This document shows, in pieces, positions 1 to 11,411 of a stretch of 64,000 nt of DNA. The notes under the pieces were generated by a model. The model was not told the DNA's origin, ran no database searches, and saw only the letters and a program-made list of their open reading frames with translations. Source of the stretch: Polynucleobacter acidiphobus (GTDB lineage Bacteria; Pseudomonadota; Gammaproteobacteria; Burkholderiales; Burkholderiaceae); contig NZ_CP023277.1 in the NCBI RefSeq assembly GCF_003065385.1, positions 1-64,000 of the forward strand, in the 5' to 3' direction. Positions within the stretch are counted from its first letter, which is position 1, and each line of letters starts with the position of its first letter. The position numbers and the translations under genes are program-made.

Positions 1-17
1 TAACTTTTAACACTCGC

Positions 18-23
18 TACAAT
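18..23 (+). promoter_or_regulatory. Candidate -10 box of the dnaA promoter
   Basis: TACAAT matches the sigma70 -10 consensus at 5 of 6 positions and lies 17 nt before the dnaA ATG. The matching -35 would fall before the first base of the window, so the promoter cannot be confirmed. The implied leader is only about 10 nt and I see no clear Shine-Dalgarno sequence before the ATG. Confidence 0.35.
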
Positions 24-40
24 CAGATCCTAAATTTCCT

Positions 41-1522
41 ATGAGCAAACCAGATCTACTTCCCCTTCTTGTGCACCCCAATCCCCTAGGGTTTTGGGAC
101 CTGGCCCTGGAAACCTTGGCCAAAGAGCTTTCACCACAACAGTTTAAGACCTGGATTCAACCCCTTAAAATAAGGGGTTATGACGAAAGTGAGCGTTTAC
201 TATTAATTGGGGCGCCCAACCCATTTAAGCTTGATTGGATTAAGCGTACTTTTTCAGGAAGGCTTCATGAAATCGCCTCTTCCTATTTCGGGGGCCCGAT
301 TAACCTTCAATTTACGCTAGGCGCCGATCCCTCAAAAAACACCACCAAAATGCCCAGTCCAGGTTTGCGCCCCGAGGGGTTGGCTGAGGGGGCGCTTGGC
401 TCCGACGCATTACCAGGACCCGCATCAAATACGATGGATTTGGAACTTGAATTTGAGGGGGGTTCCGAGGCCAACCTTGGGGCCGTACTTGCCGACCGCG
501 AACACTCCAAACTAAATCCTGGTCTTACCTTTGAAAGTTTCGTTACAGGCAAAGCAAATCAATTGGCGCGGGCTGCGTCCATTCAGGTTGCCCACAATCC
601 AGGGGCGTCCTATAACCCAATGTTTCTATATGGCGGTGTCGGTCTAGGCAAAACTCACCTAATCCACGCGATTGGAAACCACCTTCTTAAAGAGAAACCG
701 GATGCCAAAATTCGGTATATCCATGCCGAGCAATATGTGTCGGACGTTGTTAGGGCTTATCAACAAAAAGCGTTTGACCGCTTTAAGCGCTACTACCACT
801 CACTAGACCTTTTGCTGATTGATGACATTCAGTTTTTTGGTGGCAAGTCGCGTACCCAAGAGGAGTTCTTTTATGCCTTTGAGGCCCTTATTAGCAACGG
901 GGCACAGGTAATTATTACCAGCGATACCTACCCAAAAGAGATGGAAGGCATCGACGAGCGCCTGATTTCTCGCTTTGATTCCGGACTAACTGTGGCTATT
1001 GAGCCCCCGGAACTCGAAATGCGGGTAGCCATTTTGATGAAAAAAGCAGCGGTTGAGGGCATCCCAATGAGTGAGGATGTTGCGTTTTTTGTTGCCAAAC
1101 ACCTGCGCTCCAACATTCGGGAGCTAGAGGGGGCATTAAGAAAAATCTTGGCGTATGTTCACTTTCATGGCAAAGAAGTCAATATTGAGGTGGCCCGCAG
1201 CGCCTTGAAGGATCTTTTGTCGATCCAAAATCGACAGATTTCAGTTGAAAGTATCCAAAAAACAGTTGCCAACTTTTACAACATCAAGGTTGCCGATATG
1301 TATTCCAAAAAGCGGCCTGCCAACATTGCCCGGCCGCGGCAAATTGCGATGTTTATCGCGAAAGAACTAACCCAAAAAAGCCTGCCCGAGATTGGCGAAC
1401 TTTTTGGCGGTAGAGACCACACCACCGTTTTACACGCCGTTCGCAAAATAGCTGAGGAGCGCCAACACGACTCTCACCTTAATCACGAACTACATGTTCT
1501 CGAGCAAAGCCTAAAAAACTAG
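41..1522 (+). CDS. dnaA: Chromosomal replication initiator DnaA
   Basis: DnaA binds DnaA boxes at the origin, forms an ATP-dependent filament and opens the duplex to load helicase. The 493-residue product has the four usual domains. These are an N-terminal interaction domain (about 1-90), a long Gly/Pro/Glu-rich linker (about 95-160), an AAA+ core, and a C-terminal DNA-binding domain. The core carries Walker [10 protein letters not shown] near residue 198 and Walker [11 protein letters not shown] near 257. The DNA-binding domain carries the signature [12 protein letters not shown] near 459. The linker makes the protein slightly longer than E. coli DnaA (467 residues), as is common in Burkholderiales. 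dnaN and gyrB follow in the classic order. Identity is certain. Confidence 0.99.
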   Translation: MSKPDLLPLLVHPNPLGFWDLALETLAKELSPQQFKTWIQPLKIRGYDESERLLLIGAPNPFKLDWIKRTFSGRLHEIASSYFGGPINLQFTLGADPSKNTTKMPSPGLRPEGLAEGALGSDALPGPASNTMDLELEFEGGSEANLGAVLADREHSKLNPGLTFESFVTGKANQLARAASIQVAHNPGASYNPMFLYGGVGLGKTHLIHAIGNHLLKEKPDAKIRYIHAEQYVSDVVRAYQQKAFDRFKRYYHSLDLLLIDDIQFFGGKSRTQEEFFYAFEALISNGAQVIITSDTYPKEMEGIDERLISRFDSGLTVAIEPPELEMRVAILMKKAAVEGIPMSEDVAFFVAKHLRSNIRELEGALRKILAYVHFHGKEVNIEVARSALKDLLSIQNRQISVESIQKTVANFYNIKVADMYSKKRPANIARPRQIAMFIAKELTQKSLPEIGELFGGRDHTTVLHAVRKIAEERQHDSHLNHELHVLEQSLKN

Positions 1523-1769
1523 CTTGTGGATAAGCCTGTGGACGGCTGATGGAATAACCCTGTTAATAGGTGTTTGATAGACTTGTGGGTAAGTGTTTTG
1601 GGTTTTGTGATTCGGGTTTTGTTCACAATTTATTCATGAGTTATACCGCACTTATTCACACCAATATTTCTCAAAAAGAGCTTGATTTCACTATAAAATT
1701 TAACTTATCAACAGAAAAAGACACCCTTACTATTACTACGATATAAATATAAAAAGGAATGAAAGAATA
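1523..1769. other. Candidate oriC spacer with DnaA boxes
   Basis: The 247-bp spacer between dnaA and dnaN holds several matches to the DnaA box TTATNCACA. These are TTATCCACA on the minus strand (1525-1533), TTACCCACA on the minus strand (1584-1592), TTATTCACA on the plus strand (1652-1660), and the one-mismatch TTATCAACA (1705-1713). The dnaN-proximal half is AT-rich (about 1690-1760), suitable for unwinding. A dnaA-dnaN location is common for bacterial origins. The region upstream of dnaA is not visible, so the origin could be bipartite or lie there, and these boxes might instead mainly regulate dnaN. Confidence 0.6.
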
Positions 1770-2885
1770 ATGCAGCTAATCAACGCTACCCGAGATGATT
1801 TACTTAAGCCTTTACAGGTGGTCAGTGGCATTGTTGAGCGTCGTCATACCTTAGCGATCCTGGCAAACTTACTCTTTAAAAAAACAGGATCCTCTATCTC
1901 TTTTGTTTCTACAGACATTGAAATACAAATTACGACAAAGGCAAACTTTGGGGTTGGTGCTGATGATGTCACCACAACCGTGGGCGCCAGAAAAATTTTG
2001 GATATCTTGCGCGCCCTACCTGAGGGTCCTGTAAGTCTTAATCTCAAAGACAACAAGATGGTGGTGCAGAGTGGCAAGAGCCGCTTTTCTCTTCAGACTT
2101 TAGCCGCCACCGAGTTTCCGGTCATGCAAACCCACTCTGAGGTTCAGTCAAACTGGGGGATGAGCCAAAGAAAATTCCGTCAACTTATTAGCCAGGTCTA
2201 CTTTGCGATGGCTCAGCAAGATATACGCTATTACTTAAACGGAATGTTATTAGTTGTGGATGGAAAAGATGTAATTGCAGTTGCAACCGATGGCCATCGG
2301 TTGGCTTATAGCCATGTTGAGCTTGATACGAGCCCGGCTGGGAATGGTCAAAAACAAGAAATTATTATTCCCCGTAAAACAATCTTGGAGTGTCAACACC
2401 TATTGCAGGACACGGATGAGGTGGTTGATATCAGCATTAGTAATAATCAGATCAAGTTCACTTTTGGTGATATTGAATTAATTTCGAAATTAGTTGAGGG
2501 CAAGTTTCCTGACTACCAGCGAGTGATTCCGAAAGGGCATAAAAACTCACTTTCTGTTAACCGTGAAATTTTGCAGGCCGCCTTACAGCGAGCTGCTATT
2601 CTGACAACCGATAAATTTAAAGGCGTTCGATTTTCTTTAGCAAATAATAAAATTACCATTCAGTCTACAAATGCCGAACAAGAAGAGGCTCAAGAGGAAA
2701 TAGAAACCAACTACAGTGGGGACGCTGTTGAGATCGGATTCAATGTTAGTTATCTTCTTGATGTTTTAGCCAACATCAAAAACGAAGAAATTCAAATCAG
2801 TCTTGGTGATGCCAATAGTAGCGCTGTGATTACATTGCCCGGATCAGAGGCATTTAAGTACGTTGTAATGCCCATGCGCATTTAA
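1770..2885 (+). CDS. dnaN: DNA polymerase III beta sliding clamp
   Basis: The beta clamp is a homodimeric ring that tethers DNA polymerases and other partners to DNA. The 371-residue length fits the family's three similar clamp domains of about 120 residues each. The protein begins MQLINATRDDLLKPLQVV and ends in the typical VVMPMRI tail, which lies beside the peptide-binding cleft. AAGGAATG lies shortly before the ATG and provides a ribosome-binding site. It lies between dnaA and gyrB, as in many bacteria, and is probably transcribed from within the origin-like spacer as well as from dnaA. Confidence 0.98.
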   Translation: MQLINATRDDLLKPLQVVSGIVERRHTLAILANLLFKKTGSSISFVSTDIEIQITTKANFGVGADDVTTTVGARKILDILRALPEGPVSLNLKDNKMVVQSGKSRFSLQTLAATEFPVMQTHSEVQSNWGMSQRKFRQLISQVYFAMAQQDIRYYLNGMLLVVDGKDVIAVATDGHRLAYSHVELDTSPAGNGQKQEIIIPRKTILECQHLLQDTDEVVDISISNNQIKFTFGDIELISKLVEGKFPDYQRVIPKGHKNSLSVNREILQAALQRAAILTTDKFKGVRFSLANNKITIQSTNAEQEEAQEEIETNYSGDAVEIGFNVSYLLDVLANIKNEEIQISLGDANSSAVITLPGSEAFKYVVMPMRI

Positions 2886-2903
2886 GTTTTAATGCCCCAA
2901 TAA

Positions 2904-5420
<2,517 letters not shown>

Positions 5421-5423
5421 CTC

Positions 5424-5909
5424 ATGAAAAAAAACAAAGCCCCGAAAACCGTGGCGAAATCCTCCATTGCGGTTAAAAATTCAAAAATTCATGGTCGTGG
5501 GGTTTTTGTAAAAAAAGAAATTCCTAAGGGCTCGGCAATTATTGAATATATTGGGGAGCGCATTAGTTGGAAGGAGGCTTTGCGTCGCCACCCACACGAT
5601 CCAGAGCAGCCGAACCACACCTTTTATTTTTCTTTGGAAGATGGCCGGGTCATTGATGCGAACGTTGGCGGCAATGCAGCGCGCTGGATTAATCATTCCT
5701 GTAAACCAAACTGCAAGGCCGACGAAATCGCGATCGATGGTGAGGGCCACGTTTTTATTTTTGCAAAACGTAATCTTCTTCCTGGCGAAGAGCTTTTCTA
5801 TGATTATTCGTTAAATTTGGACGAAAAGCCCACCAAAAAGTTACTAAAGGAATACGCCTGTTATTGTGGCAATAAAAAGTGCCGAGGCACGATGCTCGAC
5901 ATCGATTGA
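5424..5909 (+). CDS. SET-domain protein with post-SET zinc motif (putative lysine methyltransferase)
   Basis: SET proteins transfer methyl groups from S-adenosylmethionine to lysine side chains and are mainly known from eukaryotic histone methylation. The 161-residue product is almost entirely one SET fold. GRGVFVKKEIPKG (from about residue 24) is the N-terminal motif, RWINHSCKPNC (87-97) the cofactor/active-site knot, and GEELFYDYS (near 121) carries the catalytic tyrosine region. The C-terminus has an exact CXCX4C post-SET motif (C146, C148, C153), which in the family binds zinc together with the last cysteine of NHSCxPNC (C97 here). All hallmark residues are present, so it is probably active. 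The substrate is unknown. It follows gyrB by 3 bp, so co-transcription with gyrB is likely. Confidence 0.88.
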   Translation: MKKNKAPKTVAKSSIAVKNSKIHGRGVFVKKEIPKGSAIIEYIGERISWKEALRRHPHDPEQPNHTFYFSLEDGRVIDANVGGNAARWINHSCKPNCKADEIAIDGEGHVFIFAKRNLLPGEELFYDYSLNLDEKPTKKLLKEYACYCGNKKCRGTMLDID

Positions 5910-5921
5910 TCGGTTGTCGAC

Positions 5922-6149
5922 ATGTTGTTTGTTTCCATTCAAGAGTTAGAGGCTGCCATCAATTATTGGCGCTCTCAGTCCCCCTCTACGGGTGATGAAC
6001 TGATTTTGTCTAAAGAGGCTAGTGCATTAGCAAAGCCTTATGCGCTCATGATTATCCAAGGCGCTCAACGAATCCCACTTGATATGCTTGATGAGGTTTG
6101 TAAAGAGTCGCTCGCCAAGTTTGTGACCTGGAAGTCACAGACTAAATAA
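5922..6149 (+). CDS. Small DUF3717-like protein
   Basis: This 75-residue protein of unknown function begins MLFVSIQELEAAINYWRSQSP. The LEAAINYWR-S-SPS pattern followed by an ALAxPYALMI segment matches my recollection of the DUF3717 family, found mainly in Burkholderiales. That assignment is from memory and not searched. It is probably cytosolic, since no signal peptide or membrane segment is visible. The start is 12 bp after the SET gene, so the two are probably co-transcribed. No catalytic motif can be seen. An alternative is a lineage-specific protein outside that family. Confidence 0.7.
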   Translation: MLFVSIQELEAAINYWRSQSPSTGDELILSKEASALAKPYALMIIQGAQRIPLDMLDEVCKESLAKFVTWKSQTK

Positions 6150-6172
6150 TTGGCTATTTCTTAAGCAATAAC

Positions 6173-6964
6173 GTGGATACAGTAGTCGATTTCAGTTCAT
6201 ATCTTTGGCTTTTGCTGCTGTTGGCCGCCTTTGCATCGGGCTTGGTTGATGCGATTGCTGGCGGCGGCGGACTAATACAGGTGCCGGCTTTATTTGCCGC
6301 CTATCCAGACACTCACCCAGCAACCCTGTTAAGTGCTAACAAGGTGTCCTCGATTGGCGGAACAATCAATGCGGCAAGGCGCTATTTGCGTCACGCAAAG
6401 TTACCTTGGAATATCTTGGGCCCAGCCATTATTGCTGGATTTATTGGGGCACTCTTGGGGGCCCTAGCGGTTAGTGTGTTTCCGCCCGAGCCCCTTCGAA
6501 AGGCTTTGCCATTTATGTTGGCGATCTTGCTCGCATATACCTGGTTTGCTCCGAACATGGGGCTTGAGAATCGCCCCGCCCACAAAATAGGACGCCATGA
6601 GGTCCTAAAGGCAGTGGCGATGGGTTTGGTTATCGGGTTTTATGATGGGTTCTTTGGCCCGGCAACCGGAAGTTTTTTTCTGTTTGCTTTTGTTCGAATC
6701 TTTTATTTTGACTTCTTGCATGCATCCGCGGCGACCAAGTTGGTTAATGTCACCACCAACCTGGCCACGATCATTATGCTGACAAGCCTTGGCTTTATTG
6801 ATTGGCCCCTTGGTTTGAGCCTAATGGTGGCCAATATTCTTGGTAGTCAGGTGGGGAGCATGTTGGCAATTGCACATGGGAGCCAATTTGTTCGGAAAAT
6901 ATTCTTAATCGTGGTGTTGGCCCTGATTGCTAGATCAGCCTATACAGCATTTTTTTCTAATTAA
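6173..6964 (+). CDS. TauE/SafE (TSUP) family membrane permease
   Basis: TSUP proteins are polytopic inner-membrane carriers associated with sulfite, sulfonate or other small organic anions. The 263-residue sequence is strongly hydrophobic with about seven or eight membrane segments. It has the family's paired Gly-rich motifs: GLVDAIAGGGGLIQVPAL near residue 24 and GFYDGFFGPATGSFF near 155. The start is a GTG. No in-frame ATG lies nearby, and LWLLLLLAAFASGLVDAIAGG gives a normal TSUP N-terminus. The substrate cannot be deduced from the sequence or the neighbours (a DUF3717-like gene before, mnmG after). Confidence 0.9.
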   Translation: MDTVVDFSSYLWLLLLLAAFASGLVDAIAGGGGLIQVPALFAAYPDTHPATLLSANKVSSIGGTINAARRYLRHAKLPWNILGPAIIAGFIGALLGALAVSVFPPEPLRKALPFMLAILLAYTWFAPNMGLENRPAHKIGRHEVLKAVAMGLVIGFYDGFFGPATGSFFLFAFVRIFYFDFLHASAATKLVNVTTNLATIIMLTSLGFIDWPLGLSLMVANILGSQVGSMLAIAHGSQFVRKIFLIVVLALIARSAYTAFFSN

Positions 6965-7005
6965 ATCAATGGCTTACACTTTTGGGGCGCGGCCAGCCCC
7001 CGGAT

Positions 7006-7021
7006 TGTTTCACGTGAAACA
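7006..7021. promoter_or_regulatory. parS: parS centromere site 1
   Basis: TGTTTCACGTGAAACA is a perfect 16-bp palindrome identical to the canonical chromosomal parS consensus bound by ParB. It lies in the 96-bp spacer before mnmG and 2.6 kb upstream of parA. ParB would load here as a CTP-dependent clamp and spread, and ParA would move the origin region. Confidence 0.95.
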
Positions 7022-7060
7022 GTAAAAATGCTATGATCAACGCCCTAATTGGGCAAATCC

Positions 7061-8980
7061 ATGCTTTATTTCAAGAAATTTGATGTGATTGTGGTCGGCG
7101 GCGGTCATGCTGGTACCGAAGCCGCGCTCGCGTCTGCTCGCAGGGGATCAAGCACCCTTTTAATTACCCACAGCATTGAAACACTGGGTGCAATGAGCTG
7201 CAACCCGTCAATTGGGGGTATTGGTAAAGGCCACCTGGTCAAGGAAATTGATGCCTTGGGTGGTGCCATGGCCGCTGCTACCGATGAGGCCGGCATTCAA
7301 TTTCGAATCTTAAATTCGAGCAAGGGCCCAGCGGTGCGTGCAACACGGGCGCAAGGTGATCGTATCTTATATAAGGCCGCGATTCGTCGGCGCCTCGAAA
7401 ACCAAACAAACTTGACCTTATTTCAGGCAGCTGTTGATGATTTGATTGTGGTTGGCGATCGGGTTCGGGGGGTTAGAACCCAAAGCAGCCTTGAGTTTGA
7501 AGGAAAAAGTGTTGTATTAACCGCCGGCACTTTTTTGGATGGAAAAATTCATATTGGTCTGATGAACCATAGCGGGGGCCGCGCTGGAGACCCCGCTGCA
7601 ACCACCCTATCGGCTCGCCTAAAAGAGCTTAAATTACCCCAGGGGCGCCTAAAAACCGGTACCCCACCCCGCATTGATGGCAGGACCATTAATTTTTCTG
7701 TAATGCAGGAGCAGCCTGGCGACCTAGATCCCATTCCATGTTTTTCATTTATGGGCAGACCCGAGCAGCACCCTCGTCAGGTGCCGTGTTGGATAACCCA
7801 TACGAATAGCCAGACCCATGACATTATTCGTTCCGGTCTAGACCGTTCGCCCATGCATACGGGGGTGATTGAAGGGGTCGGCCCGCGCTACTGCCCTTCC
7901 ATTGAGGACAAAATCCACCGCTTTGCTGCCAAAGAGAGCCACCAAATCTTCTTGGAGCCAGAGGGCTTAACAACCAACGAGTTTTATCCCAATGGAATTT
8001 CAACCAGCTTGCCATTTGATGTTCAAATGGCCCTGGTCCACAGCATTCGTGGGCTTGAGAGCGCTGATATCGTGCGCCCAGGATACGCCATTGAGTATGA
8101 CTATTTCGACCCGCGGCAGTTAAAGCACAGTCTAGAAACCAAGGCAATTGGCGGCTTATATTTTGCAGGACAGATTAATGGAACAACCGGGTATGAAGAG
8201 GCTGCTGCCCAAGGCCTGCTGGCAGGTATTAATGCAAGCCTGTCTGCACAAGACCAGGACCCCTGGCTGCCCAAGAGAAGCGAGTCATACATTGGTGTTT
8301 TGGTTGACGATTTAATTACAAGGGGCGTTCAAGAGCCCTATCGTATGTTTACCAGCCGCGCTGAGTATCGTTTGAGTTTGCGCGAGGATAATGCCGATGC
8401 GCGGCTTACCGAAATTGGACGAAGTCTTGGTCTGGTGGGCGATGAGCAGTGGGAATTTTTTCAACGAAAGCAGGAACATGTTTCACGTGAAACATTGCGC
8501 CTACGCTCTCTCCGGGTTGGCCCAAAACATCATACCGCTCAGCAGTTGGAGGCGTTTCTTGGCCAAGCCTTGGCACACGAGTGTAGTTTGGCAGAGGTCT
8601 TAAGGCGCCCTGAGGTTGACTACCGCTCTTTGATTCAGGTCGATCCAGTTTTTGCGCAGGACACTCCAAACCTCGAAGATCCTCATTTGGGGCGCCAGGT
8701 TTTTGATCAGGTAGAGGTTTCGATTAAATACGAGGGCTATATTGAGCGGCAACGAATTGAAATCGAGCGCCATGAGCACTACGAAACCCTTCGCCTACCC
8801 GGGGATCTGGACTATTCCTTGGTTAAGGGCCTCTCGGTTGAGGTTTGGCAAAAGCTGAATTTGCATCAACCTGAAACCCTGGGCCAGGCTTCGCGCATTT
8901 CAGGGGTAACTCCCGCCGCGATATCATTGCTTTTGGTCCACTTGAAAAAGGGTATTGGCAAAACCCAAATATTGTCATGA
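7061..8980 (+). CDS. mnmG: tRNA uridine 5-carboxymethylaminomethyl modification enzyme MnmG
   Basis: MnmG is the FAD-dependent partner of MnmE that installs the cmnm5 group on the wobble uridine of several tRNAs. The 639-residue product has the dinucleotide-binding motif [12 protein letters not shown] near residue 11. It also has the family signatures [16 protein letters not shown] and [11 protein letters not shown] in the middle, and a helical C-terminal domain. I chose ATG 7061 because [15 protein letters not shown] is a normal N-terminus. An in-frame TTG at 7049 would add four residues. The reading frame contains a perfect parS at 8479-8494 encoding roughly HVSRET. The last 4 bp overlap rsmG, so the two are translationally coupled. 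mnmE is not in the window. Confidence 0.98.
   Translation: MLYFKKFDVIVVGGGHAGTEAALASARRGSSTLLITHSIETLGAMSCNPSIGGIGKGHLVKEIDALGGAMAAATDEAGIQFRILNSSKGPAVRATRAQGDRILYKAAIRRRLENQTNLTLFQAAVDDLIVVGDRVRGVRTQSSLEFEGKSVVLTAGTFLDGKIHIGLMNHSGGRAGDPAATTLSARLKELKLPQGRLKTGTPPRIDGRTINFSVMQEQPGDLDPIPCFSFMGRPEQHPRQVPCWITHTNSQTHDIIRSGLDRSPMHTGVIEGVGPRYCPSIEDKIHRFAAKESHQIFLEPEGLTTNEFYPNGISTSLPFDVQMALVHSIRGLESADIVRPGYAIEYDYFDPRQLKHSLETKAIGGLYFAGQINGTTGYEEAAAQGLLAGINASLSAQDQDPWLPKRSESYIGVLVDDLITRGVQEPYRMFTSRAEYRLSLREDNADARLTEIGRSLGLVGDEQWEFFQRKQEHVSRETLRLRSLRVGPKHHTAQQLEAFLGQALAHECSLAEVLRRPEVDYRSLIQVDPVFAQDTPNLEDPHLGRQVFDQVEVSIKYEGYIERQRIEIERHEHYETLRLPGDLDYSLVKGLSVEVWQKLNLHQPETLGQASRISGVTPAAISLLLVHLKKGIGKTQILS
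8479..8494. promoter_or_regulatory. parS: parS centromere site 2, inside mnmG
   Basis: A second perfect TGTTTCACGTGAAACA lies within the mnmG coding sequence, 1,473 bp from site 1 and 1.15 kb before parA. The reading frame passes through it, so the palindrome has been kept while also encoding MnmG residues. ParB bound here would sit on the transcribed mnmG-rsmG-parAB unit. Confidence 0.95.
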
Positions 8981-9636
8981 GCCTTGAGGTTGATGAGGGC
9001 CTAAAGGCGGCCGGTCTTTCCCCGGACGAGGCTGCTGCAATGCAATATTTTTTAGCTGAGCTGCTGCGCTGGAATCGGGTGCATAATCTCACCGCCATTG
9101 ATGAAACTGAGGCCGCGTTTCATTTGCATCTTATTGATTCAATTGTTGTTTTACCCATATTGCAGCGTTACTTGCAAACCCCCTTGCGGGTTAATGAGAC
9201 ACCAATTCAAATCGCTGACTTAGGATCGGGGGGCGGCCTACCGGGCATTCCGCTAGCCATCCTCCAGCCCACCTGGTTTTTTAGTCTGATTGAGGCGAGT
9301 AAGAAAAAGGCCGCCTTTCTGCAGCATGTTCGTGGCGGCTTGGGCCTCAGCCATCTTCAAGTCATGGCAAGTCGAGTTGAAAACGTGGCCAACACCCATC
9401 GGGCATTTTTTGATGCCATTACTGCGCGAGCATTTACGCGCCTTCATAAACTGTTAGACCTTTCGGCCCCCTTATTAAAATCATCAGGCTTTGTGTTTGC
9501 CATGAAGAGTCAACAAAGCGAAGAAGAAATTTCAGAGGTATCGAGCAAAGACTGGACGCTTCTTGAGGAGTGCGAACTATCCTTGCCTGGGCAGGCGCTT
9601 GATCGCCGACTCTTGGTTTTTCAATACCAACAATAA
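8977..9636 (+). CDS. rsmG: 16S rRNA (guanine-N7) methyltransferase RsmG
   Basis: RsmG methylates N7 of G527 in 16S rRNA using S-adenosylmethionine. Loss of it gives low-level streptomycin resistance in other bacteria. The 219-residue product has a Rossmann methyltransferase fold with the SAM-binding loop [15 protein letters not shown] near residue 82 and the family feature [11 protein letters not shown] near 32. It starts with ATG overlapping the mnmG stop (ATGA). The classic mnmG-rsmG-parA-parB order supports the assignment. It ends 5 bp before parA. Confidence 0.96.
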   Translation: MSLEVDEGLKAAGLSPDEAAAMQYFLAELLRWNRVHNLTAIDETEAAFHLHLIDSIVVLPILQRYLQTPLRVNETPIQIADLGSGGGLPGIPLAILQPTWFFSLIEASKKKAAFLQHVRGGLGLSHLQVMASRVENVANTHRAFFDAITARAFTRLHKLLDLSAPLLKSSGFVFAMKSQQSEEEISEVSSKDWTLLEECELSLPGQALDRRLLVFQYQQ

Positions 9637-9641
9637 ATATT

Positions 9642-10412
9642 ATGGCCAAAACATTTTGCATCGCAAATCAAAAGGGTGGGGTAGGAAAAACAACCACCGC
9701 AGTTAATTTAGCCGCTGGGTTAGTTGCCCAAAGACAGCGAGTGCTTTTGGTTGATTTGGACCCCCAGGGAAACGCAACCATGGGCTCAGGAATTGACAAG
9801 TCGACGATCACAAGCGGCGTTTATCACGTGCTGATTGGAATCGCTTCTGCAAGCGAAGCAATTCAGTTCGCAAAAGAGTCTGGTTACAGTGTTTTGCCCG
9901 CAAATCGCGAATTGGCCGGAGCCGAGGTTGAGTTGGTTGATTTGGAGGGCCGGGAGGCAAGACTAAAAAACGCACTAAATGAGGTTGCTGATCAATACGA
10001 TTTCATATTGATTGATTGCCCTCCCGCGCTGTCTTTATTAACCCTCAATGGTTTATGCGCAGCGAATGGCGTAGTGGTCCCTATGCAGTGCGAATACTTT
10101 GCTCTAGAGGGGCTTTCTGATTTGGTGAATACCATCAAACAGGTTCATTCCAATTTAAATCCAGACTTAAAAATCATTGGGCTTCTGAGGGTCATGTTTG
10201 ATACCCGGGTTACCTTACAGCAGCAGGTTTCAGAACAGCTCAATACACATTTTGGTGACAAGGTCTTTAAAACAATTATTCCTCGCAATGTGCGCTTGGC
10301 CGAGGCCCCGTCGTTTGGTTTGCCCGGCGTAATTTTTGACAAATCATCTCGGGGCGCCCAGGCATATATTGAGTTTGCGGGTGAAATGGTTCAACGAATT
10401 AAAACGATGTAG
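9642..10412 (+). CDS. parA: Chromosome partitioning ATPase ParA (Soj)
   Basis: ParA forms ATP-dependent dimers on the nucleoid and drives separation of ParB-parS complexes. The 256-residue protein has the deviant Walker A motif KGGVGKTTT at residues 11-19 and the Walker A' segment VLLVDLDPQGNAT near 37. DFILIDCPPALSLLT, near 122, forms Walker B. The short N-terminus without a helix-turn-helix marks the chromosomal type rather than the long plasmid type Ia. It lies in the probable mnmG-rsmG-parA-parB operon with two parS sites upstream. Confidence 0.97.
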   Translation: MAKTFCIANQKGGVGKTTTAVNLAAGLVAQRQRVLLVDLDPQGNATMGSGIDKSTITSGVYHVLIGIASASEAIQFAKESGYSVLPANRELAGAEVELVDLEGREARLKNALNEVADQYDFILIDCPPALSLLTLNGLCAANGVVVPMQCEYFALEGLSDLVNTIKQVHSNLNPDLKIIGLLRVMFDTRVTLQQQVSEQLNTHFGDKVFKTIIPRNVRLAEAPSFGLPGVIFDKSSRGAQAYIEFAGEMVQRIKTM

Positions 10413-10419
10413 GTGAGAG

Positions 10420-11328
10420 ATGAGCACAAATAAAAAAAGGGGATTGGGGCGCGGCCTTGACGCGTTATTGAGTGCTAGCAGTAAGGCGGGCGATGCGGAC
10501 TCCGTTGCTGATAAGGGATCGCAGTCACTACCGCTGCAGCGTTTGCAAGCAGGTAAATATCAGCCTCGAACCATAATGGCCGATGAGCCACTAAAAGAAT
10601 TGGCTGACAGCATTCGAGAGCGCGGTGTGATGCAGCCCCTCTTGGTCCGTGAAATTGATCGCGAGCGTTACGAAATTATTGCGGGTGAACGACGATTTCG
10701 AGCTGCAAAACTAGCGGGTCTTAATGAGGTGCCCGTACGAATCTTAGAGGTCGACGACCAGGCCGCAGCTGCGATTGCCCTCATTGAGAACATGCAGCGG
10801 GAGGACCTAAATCCGCTAGAAGAGTCGCGAGGACTATCTCGCCTGATTCATGAATTCAGCTTTACTCATGAGCAGGCCGCAAAAGCCGTGGGTAAATCGA
10901 GAAGCGCCATTACTAACCTGCTTCGCCTATCGCAACTCTCCGGGGCGGTTCAAGCGATGCTTTTATCTGGTGATTTGGATATGGGCCATGCAAGGGCGCT
11001 TTTGTCCCTGCCGGGCGCAAGCCAAGTTGCCTTGGCCCAAAAAATTATTGCTCAGGGCCTTTCGGTTCGTGAGGCAGAGCGATTGGCGAGTTCGGCGGCC
11101 CTGGCCGCGGGCGATTTATCCCGAAGGGCCCCCGCAAAAGGAAAATCGAGGCACTTAATTGGTCAAGACCAAGATTACAAGCGCCTTGCTCAAACCCTGG
11201 CTGATTTAGTTGGCCTGGAGGTGGTTTTTAAGACCAATAAGAAGGGCGGAGAGTTGTGCTTTTACTTTAGCCACTTTGATGAGCTTGATTCGCTGATAAA
11301 AAAACTGGGAATTAAGGATCATTCTTAA
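10420..11328 (+). CDS. parB: Chromosome partitioning protein ParB (Spo0J)
   Basis: ParB is a parS-specific CTPase clamp that nucleates the origin partition complex. The 302-residue product begins with the RGLGRGLDALL motif typical of chromosomal ParB, which stimulates ParA ATPase. The N-terminal CTP-binding domain includes GERRFRAAKLAGL near residue 89. A helix-turn-helix (THEQAAKAVGKSRSAITNLLRL near 148) and a C-terminal dimerisation domain follow. GTGAGAG precedes the ATG. Its targets, two perfect parS sites, lie 1.9 and 3.4 kb upstream. Confidence 0.97.
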   Translation: MSTNKKRGLGRGLDALLSASSKAGDADSVADKGSQSLPLQRLQAGKYQPRTIMADEPLKELADSIRERGVMQPLLVREIDRERYEIIAGERRFRAAKLAGLNEVPVRILEVDDQAAAAIALIENMQREDLNPLEESRGLSRLIHEFSFTHEQAAKAVGKSRSAITNLLRLSQLSGAVQAMLLSGDLDMGHARALLSLPGASQVALAQKIIAQGLSVREAERLASSAALAAGDLSRRAPAKGKSRHLIGQDQDYKRLAQTLADLVGLEVVFKTNKKGGELCFYFSHFDELDSLIKKLGIKDHS

Positions 11329-11346
11329 TAAAAGTGTCTAAAACAA

Positions 11347-11375
11347 TTGACCTTCACTAGGGTAAATACTAAAAT
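11347..11375 (+). promoter_or_regulatory. Sigma70-type promoter of the atp operon
   Basis: TTGACC (11347-11352) and TAAAAT (11370-11375) are each one base from consensus and have the optimal 17-bp spacing. They lie between parB and atpI, with transcription expected to start near 11382. This is the only strong promoter-like element I found before the nine atp genes. Confidence 0.65.
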
Positions 11376-11411
11376 CTTGAGGCTTAATTGATTCCCAAAA
11401 AAGATCAATCA

